The position numbers and the translations under genes were made by a program. The notes under the pieces are model-generated. The model did no database searches and was not told where the DNA came from. It was given only the letters and a program-made list of their open reading frames with translations. This document shows positions 61,162 through 64,000 of a stretch of DNA of 64,000 nt, one piece after another. Source of the stretch: Fimenecus sp036652055 (GTDB lineage: Bacteria > Bacillota > Clostridia > Oscillospirales > Acutalibacteraceae); NCBI GenBank assembly GCA_036652055.1, contig JAVVWP010000006.1:1-64000 (forward strand), given 5' to 3'. Positions within the stretch are counted from its first letter, which is position 1; each line of letters opens with the position of its first letter.

Positions 61162-61746
61162 TTATTTTAATATTTTAAATTTTCCGATAATTGGAAGCTC
61201 TTTCGCTTTTGAATTAACGACATTTATTATGCCAATTATTGCAAGAACTAAGAACACAAAGCTAACAAGTCCGAGCAAGCTTACAATTATGCTTAGTGAA
61301 AATGAAATCATAAACAAAATGCTACTTAATATTCCATAAGCTATTGAATAAGCGATTTCAGCAATTAAAAGAACCAAACCTTGATTAGCATGAAATCTTG
61401 CGTATTTTGAACCTTTGCCAGCTAAAATCGGAATGAGTACTAATATACCCAAATAAGCTAAAATTCCTAAAATTTTGTTTTGCTCAATATCCTCTTTGGC
61501 GAATTCCTCGGTGCAGTCTGGTGTGTTGTTGAGGTCTTTCATTTTTGATGAAAAATCAGAATTTTGATTGCTTGTAGGTGGTACCCCAGTAGTGTTCGAC
61601 TGCGTAGAAGTGTTCGACTGCGTAGAAGTGTTTGTTTGCTCAGAAACTTTTGGTTGTTCCCCATTAACTGATATTGCCGTTCCACAAGATGTGCAAAACT
61701 TCAACCCCTCTTTTAATTCTGAACCACATTTTCCACAGTATGTCAT
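61162..61746 (-). CDS. Zinc-ribbon membrane protein (DUF4870-like)
   Basis: The N-terminal zinc ribbon (CGKCGSELKEGLKFCTSCG, residues 4-22) is followed by a low-complexity Ser/Thr/Gln/Asn linker with a duplicated NTSTQS unit. A membrane domain (about 85-185) with four helices starts ILGILAYLGILVLIPIL and contains KYARFHANQGLVLL, as in DUF4870/Tic20-like proteins. Such proteins are common and uncharacterised. AGGAGG lies before the ATG. It is the last of three genes starting with the Mor-like gene. Confidence 0.8.
   Translation of the reverse strand: MTYCGKCGSELKEGLKFCTSCGTAISVNGEQPKVSEQTNTSTQSNTSTQSNTTGVPPTSNQNSDFSSKMKDLNNTPDCTEEFAKEDIEQNKILGILAYLGILVLIPILAGKGSKYARFHANQGLVLLIAEIAYSIAYGILSSILFMISFSLSIIVSLLGLVSFVFLVLAIIGIINVVNSKAKELPIIGKFKILK
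61594..61632 (-). repeat. 18-bp tandem repeat in the linker of the zinc-ribbon protein
   Basis: The unit GTGTTCGACTGCGTAGAA occurs twice in a row (plus-strand sequence), followed by a partial third copy. Each unit codes for six linker residues, so copy changes keep the frame. Confidence 0.75.
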
Positions 61747-61776
61747 AATTTTTCCTCCTAAATATATTTTAACTTT

Positions 61777-62691
61777 TTATTGTAAGTCTTCTGGAATGGG
61801 ATTCATATCGTAATAATTCCCCTCTGAATCTATACAAAATGAATTACCCTCATCATCAATTTGAATTTTATCAGTTACTTTTTCGGTTACGGGTCCGTCC
61901 TCATTTATCCTCCATAAGAATGACAGTGAAAACAGAAATGAATGATCTTCATTAGCATATGTAAATGGCACCCTTAGATATATATTGCTTGGCATTTTTG
62001 TATTCAATTGCTCAAGGGGGATTTTTACAGTAATATCAACTTTGCTTTTTAAAGTGTTAAATCCACTGAATTCTGAAACTCGACTTGTTTCTCTCTTTTC
62101 ATATTTGAAATTTACAGGGACTGACTGATTCATATCTTTATCAGTTGAAGCAGTAACAGAATTGTTAAGAAATTCTGAGTTAGATTTTAATTCGCCTGTG
62201 GCTTTTATCAACTCTTCAAAATCAATTATATAAAGAGTAAGCCTTAAAACTCCACCATTTATTTCTGCATTCCCAGTATTCCAACTGCCATATCTATAAT
62301 CATCTGTGCAGCTAAGCCTTCCTGTAAAACTGTCGCATCCAATGTAATCATACCCTTTGCTAAGCTTAACTGTAACAGGGGAACCTTTTTCAATAACAGT
62401 ATCCGCCTTAGGAATAGTTGAAAAAACCTTTCCCTCGCTATATTCAGAATACTCCTCAATGACTATTGGAATTAGCCCCAAAGCTGTTAGAACCTGCTTA
62501 GCCGAGTCAATGTCTGTTCCTAAAATATTGGGTACCTTTGCTCCATTTTTATCATTCTTTTTTAATGTTACGAGAGAGGTTCCCGTTTCATTAGAATTAT
62601 CATTATTCTTTTTTGAACAGCCTGTACCCAATGAAAAAATTAAAATTGCTGCTAATAAAATTGCTATCGCTTTTTTAGTTGCCTTTATCAA
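61777..62691 (-). CDS. PASTA-domain lipoprotein
   Basis: The signal peptide ends in the lipobox LGTGC (about residue 25). A Lys/Asn-rich linker leads to one PASTA domain (about 52-113: VPNILGTDIDSAKQVL, KGSPVTVKLSKG). About 190 residues of unknown, probably beta-rich, structure follow. PASTA domains bind peptidoglycan stem peptides or muropeptides, so an outer-surface sensing or wall-binding role is plausible. The start is TTG, with GGAGGT 8 bases upstream inside the last codons of the Mor-like gene. The coupling to a regulator gene upstream is notable. Confidence 0.8.
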   Translation of the reverse strand: MIKATKKAIAILLAAILIFSLGTGCSKKNNDNSNETGTSLVTLKKNDKNGAKVPNILGTDIDSAKQVLTALGLIPIVIEEYSEYSEGKVFSTIPKADTVIEKGSPVTVKLSKGYDYIGCDSFTGRLSCTDDYRYGSWNTGNAEINGGVLRLTLYIIDFEELIKATGELKSNSEFLNNSVTASTDKDMNQSVPVNFKYEKRETSRVSEFSGFNTLKSKVDITVKIPLEQLNTKMPSNIYLRVPFTYANEDHSFLFSLSFLWRINEDGPVTEKVTDKIQIDDEGNSFCIDSEGNYYDMNPIPEDLQ

Positions 62692-62693
62692 AA

Positions 62694-62969
62694 CTATACA
62701 CCTCCAATTTTATTTTCCTTTTTTAAAATACTTCTAACCCATCTTTCCGAATAGTTATACCGAGAGGCAAGCTCTTTGTAGTTACTGCCGTCAAATTCAG
62801 ATTTAAGCTGGCTCACAATACTATCCCTTGAAATAAGTCGAGTAGGAAATGTGATTTGTTGCCCCTTGTATTGTGAATAAATCTGAACAGTAGAGTCAAT
62901 CCCAATAAGATTAGCCAATTCTGCGTATACGCCATTCAATTCATCTGCTTTTAATGTAGCAATATTCAC
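62694..62969 (-). CDS. Mor-type transcriptional activator-like protein
   Basis: This 91-residue protein has ELANLIGIDSTVQIYSQYKG (10-34) then GSNYKELASRYNYSERWVR (about 65-83), a C-terminal helix-turn-helix. The layout matches the Mor/C family, named after the middle-gene activator of phage Mu; short Mor-like proteins are also common in Firmicutes chromosomes. Its last codons hold the ribosome site of the lipoprotein gene. A role in controlling its own operon is inferred. No other Mu-like phage gene is seen. Confidence 0.72.
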   Translation of the reverse strand: MNIATLKADELNGVYAELANLIGIDSTVQIYSQYKGQQITFPTRLISRDSIVSQLKSEFDGSNYKELASRYNYSERWVRSILKKENKIGGV

Positions 62970-63132
62970 ACCCCCATTACCAATATTTACATCTCACTTT
63001 GACATTATATTACTTTGATTTTGAAATTTCATTGGAAGGTTTCCTTGCTTTTTTCAGAGCGAAAAGAATGCCTTCACATACTCGCAAGCATACTTATCAA
63101 AGTGCAAGGCTTGGTGCTTTTACAGCATCTTT
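62970..63132. other. Intergenic stretch without recognised features
   Basis: A/T-rich sequence between the Mor-like gene and the frameshifted small gene. I see no clear promoter or structure beyond weak -10-like boxes. Confidence 0.3.
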
Positions 63133-63260
63133 TTAATTTTTACTTGCCATCTCAATATTATTGCTGCTGATTTCGTTCTGCTTATTTTTATTTATTGAGT
63201 AGCTTAAAAAGCTTGGTGCTATATAGCAAAAAACTATAAAACCGTAAATAATTTTTTCAT
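63133..63260 (-). pseudogene. Small membrane-peptide gene, apparently frameshifted in a poly-A run
   Basis: AAAAGGA precedes ATG (63260-63258), which is followed by six A bases. In the ATG frame only eight codons remain before a stop. With one more A the frame reads MKKIIYGFIVFCYIAPSFL and continues to a stop at 63135-63133, giving 42 residues: one membrane helix and a polar tail. Either this is a one-base deletion, a sequencing error, or expression by slippage on the A run. The family is unknown. Confidence 0.4.
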
Positions 63261-63280
63261 TCCTTTTCCCCCAATATTAA

Positions 63281-63328
63281 CAAAAAATAATAGCCAAAAG
63301 GAAATATCTTCCTCTTGACTATTATTAT
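63281..63328 (-). terminator. Terminator after the glycine-rich membrane protein gene
   Basis: AATAG...AGGAA (63289-63303) pairs with TTCCT...CTATT (63309-63323), with two mismatches. On the minus strand a TTATTTTTTG tail follows. Confidence 0.6.
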
Positions 63329-63361
63329 ACTTATTCACTTGGACACTTGGTGGGGTGGGAA

Positions 63362-63727
63362 TTATTTTTTTCTATATAATATGACTTTATCTTTTGAAAC
63401 TTTTTCTATGTCATATTTTTTTAAGGCTTTTAGAGTTGCTGTGCCTCCTATTGTGGCTATACCAACTGCTAATGATGATGCAGAACCAAATGCTATTGTT
63501 GCAGCTGGCACAGTAACCAAATGAAATGCGTTTGACGTCCCACCAGTTGGAATTGTTAATGCAACGGCAGCTACACTAATACCAATAGCAGTTAATGCCA
63601 CAGCCCAAGCTATTTTACCTGTTGCACAAATTCTAAATGTTTTATTTGCCAAATCACCTTCAATAGTTATAGTATCATTTTTTCTTTTTATTGCTTCAAC
63701 TAATTCATGGGTATTATTTACGCTCAT
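63362..63727 (-). CDS. Small membrane protein of unknown function
   Basis: A polar N-terminal part (NTHELVEAIKRKNDTITIEG, 5-24) is followed by GKIAWAVALTAIGISVAAVA and a second Gly/Ala-rich hydrophobic segment (about 73-98: TVPAATIAFGSASSLAVGIA). A short basic tail, KYDIEKVSKDKVILYRKK, ends the protein. The spacing of Gly and Ala recalls membrane-inserting hairpins. I have no named function for it. AAAGGAG lies before the ATG. It is 39 bases downstream of the small zinc-ribbon gene, and the two share no recognisable partner domain. Confidence 0.65.
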   Translation of the reverse strand: MSVNNTHELVEAIKRKNDTITIEGDLANKTFRICATGKIAWAVALTAIGISVAAVALTIPTGGTSNAFHLVTVPAATIAFGSASSLAVGIATIGGTATLKALKKYDIEKVSKDKVILYRKK

Positions 63728-63766
63728 ATAATTTTTCTCCTTTAGTTAAATCTCTTATTTGTCAAA

Positions 63767-63928
63767 CTATTTATTCTTTTTACTCAATTTAAATAACAAC
63801 TCACATTTTTTACACAATGGAGCACTTAATATTTCTAAATCTTTTGGCATAATGGCGTCATTCAATTTAATAGTAAAAGATTTTCCACAATTTTTACAAA
63901 TTAAATCTCTTTTAGATTTTATAGGCAT
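63767..63928 (-). CDS. Small zinc-ribbon protein
   Basis: This is a 53-residue basic protein with two CxxC pairs (CKNCGKSF at about 12 and CKKCELLF at about 40), a single zinc ribbon. I start at ATG 63928 because GGAGGT lies 6 bases upstream; a longer frame to 63988 lacks such a site. It precedes the unknown membrane protein gene on the same strand. Function unknown; nucleic-acid or protein binding is possible. Confidence 0.6.
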   Translation of the reverse strand: MPIKSKRDLICKNCGKSFTIKLNDAIMPKDLEILSAPLCKKCELLFKLSKKNK

Positions 63929-64000
63929 AATATGACCTCCAACAATAATTAAATAAGAAATATCATCTTTGTTAATCTCCCCAACCACTTTGCTTGTTCC

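Noticed and set aside
62694..62969. A Mu-like prophage at the right end
   Set aside because: Only one Mor-like gene is present, with no transposase, portal, capsid or tail genes near it.
1..64000. tRNA genes, rRNA genes, CRISPR arrays, complete insertion sequences, chromosomal origin
   Set aside because: I looked on both strands and saw no T-loop patterns, regular spacer arrays, transposase motifs or DnaA-box clusters that I could support.

Overview
The window looks like a chromosomal segment from a low-G+C, anaerobic, Gram-positive clostridial bacterium. By eye it is roughly one third G+C. The signs are Firmicutes-type gene order (infC-rpmI-rplT; topA-trmFO; plsX-rnc-smc-ftsY; nadD-yqeK-rsfS; a SpoVB-like flippase followed by mazG and hup; hrcA-grpE-dnaK-dnaJ with a perfect CIRCE), oxygen-independent enzymes (HemZ-like and other radical SAM proteins, FeoAB) and purine-rich Shine-Dalgarno sites. 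I think an Oscillospirales/Ruminococcaceae-like gut organism most likely, but this rests on synteny only. I saw no tRNA, rRNA, CRISPR array or complete insertion sequence.

Layout. 1-20.4 kb (+) is housekeeping: the end of an unknown gene, the infC operon with a structured leader, a SpoU methyltransferase, dprA, topA, trmFO, plsX, rnc, a radical SAM gene, smc, ftsY, rdgB, yhbY, nadD, yqeK, rsfS and leuS. Many of these genes overlap or nearly touch. 20.5-36.5 kb is more accessory: a secreted esterase, a GH3 glycosidase and rmuC (-), a solute-binding lipoprotein, a VanZ-like protein, a DUF1015 protein, nadE, corA, a PL8-like polysaccharide lyase, then ilvE and an EpsC-like sugar dehydratase (-). 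36.7-47.5 kb (+) carries recJ, rel, dtd, an MBL hydrolase, hemZ, a uridine kinase-like gene, the flippase, mazG and hup. 47.6-52.6 kb (-) is the class I heat-shock operon. 52.8-57.6 kb (+) holds feoA, feoB, a Cys-rich small protein, a DtxR-family regulator, an aroE-aroK fusion and aroQ. 57.7-64 kb (-) is accessory: a stand-alone HIRAN protein, a sulfatase and a PHP hydrolase, a Mor-like regulator / PASTA lipoprotein / zinc-ribbon membrane protein operon, and two small proteins of unknown function.

The most interesting features are mostly non-coding. (1) The corA transporter has a leader with its own promoter and a 26-codon upstream ORF that begins MEPGPSP. This strongly resembles the Mg2+-sensing leader peptide MgtL of enterobacteria. 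The leader also has a stem-loop over the Pro codons and a second stem that buries the whole corA ribosome-binding site. (2) Two families of palindromic repeats lie between genes. In one, arms of different sequence share the same fold and loop. (3) infC appears to start at AUC, and a VanZ-like gene appears to start at AUU. (4) FtsY carries its acidic region at the C terminus rather than the N terminus. (5) The right end holds small, poorly known genes, one of which looks frameshifted in a poly-A run.

All calls are from reading the sequence. No similarity search was run, so family names rest on motifs, length and neighbourhood.
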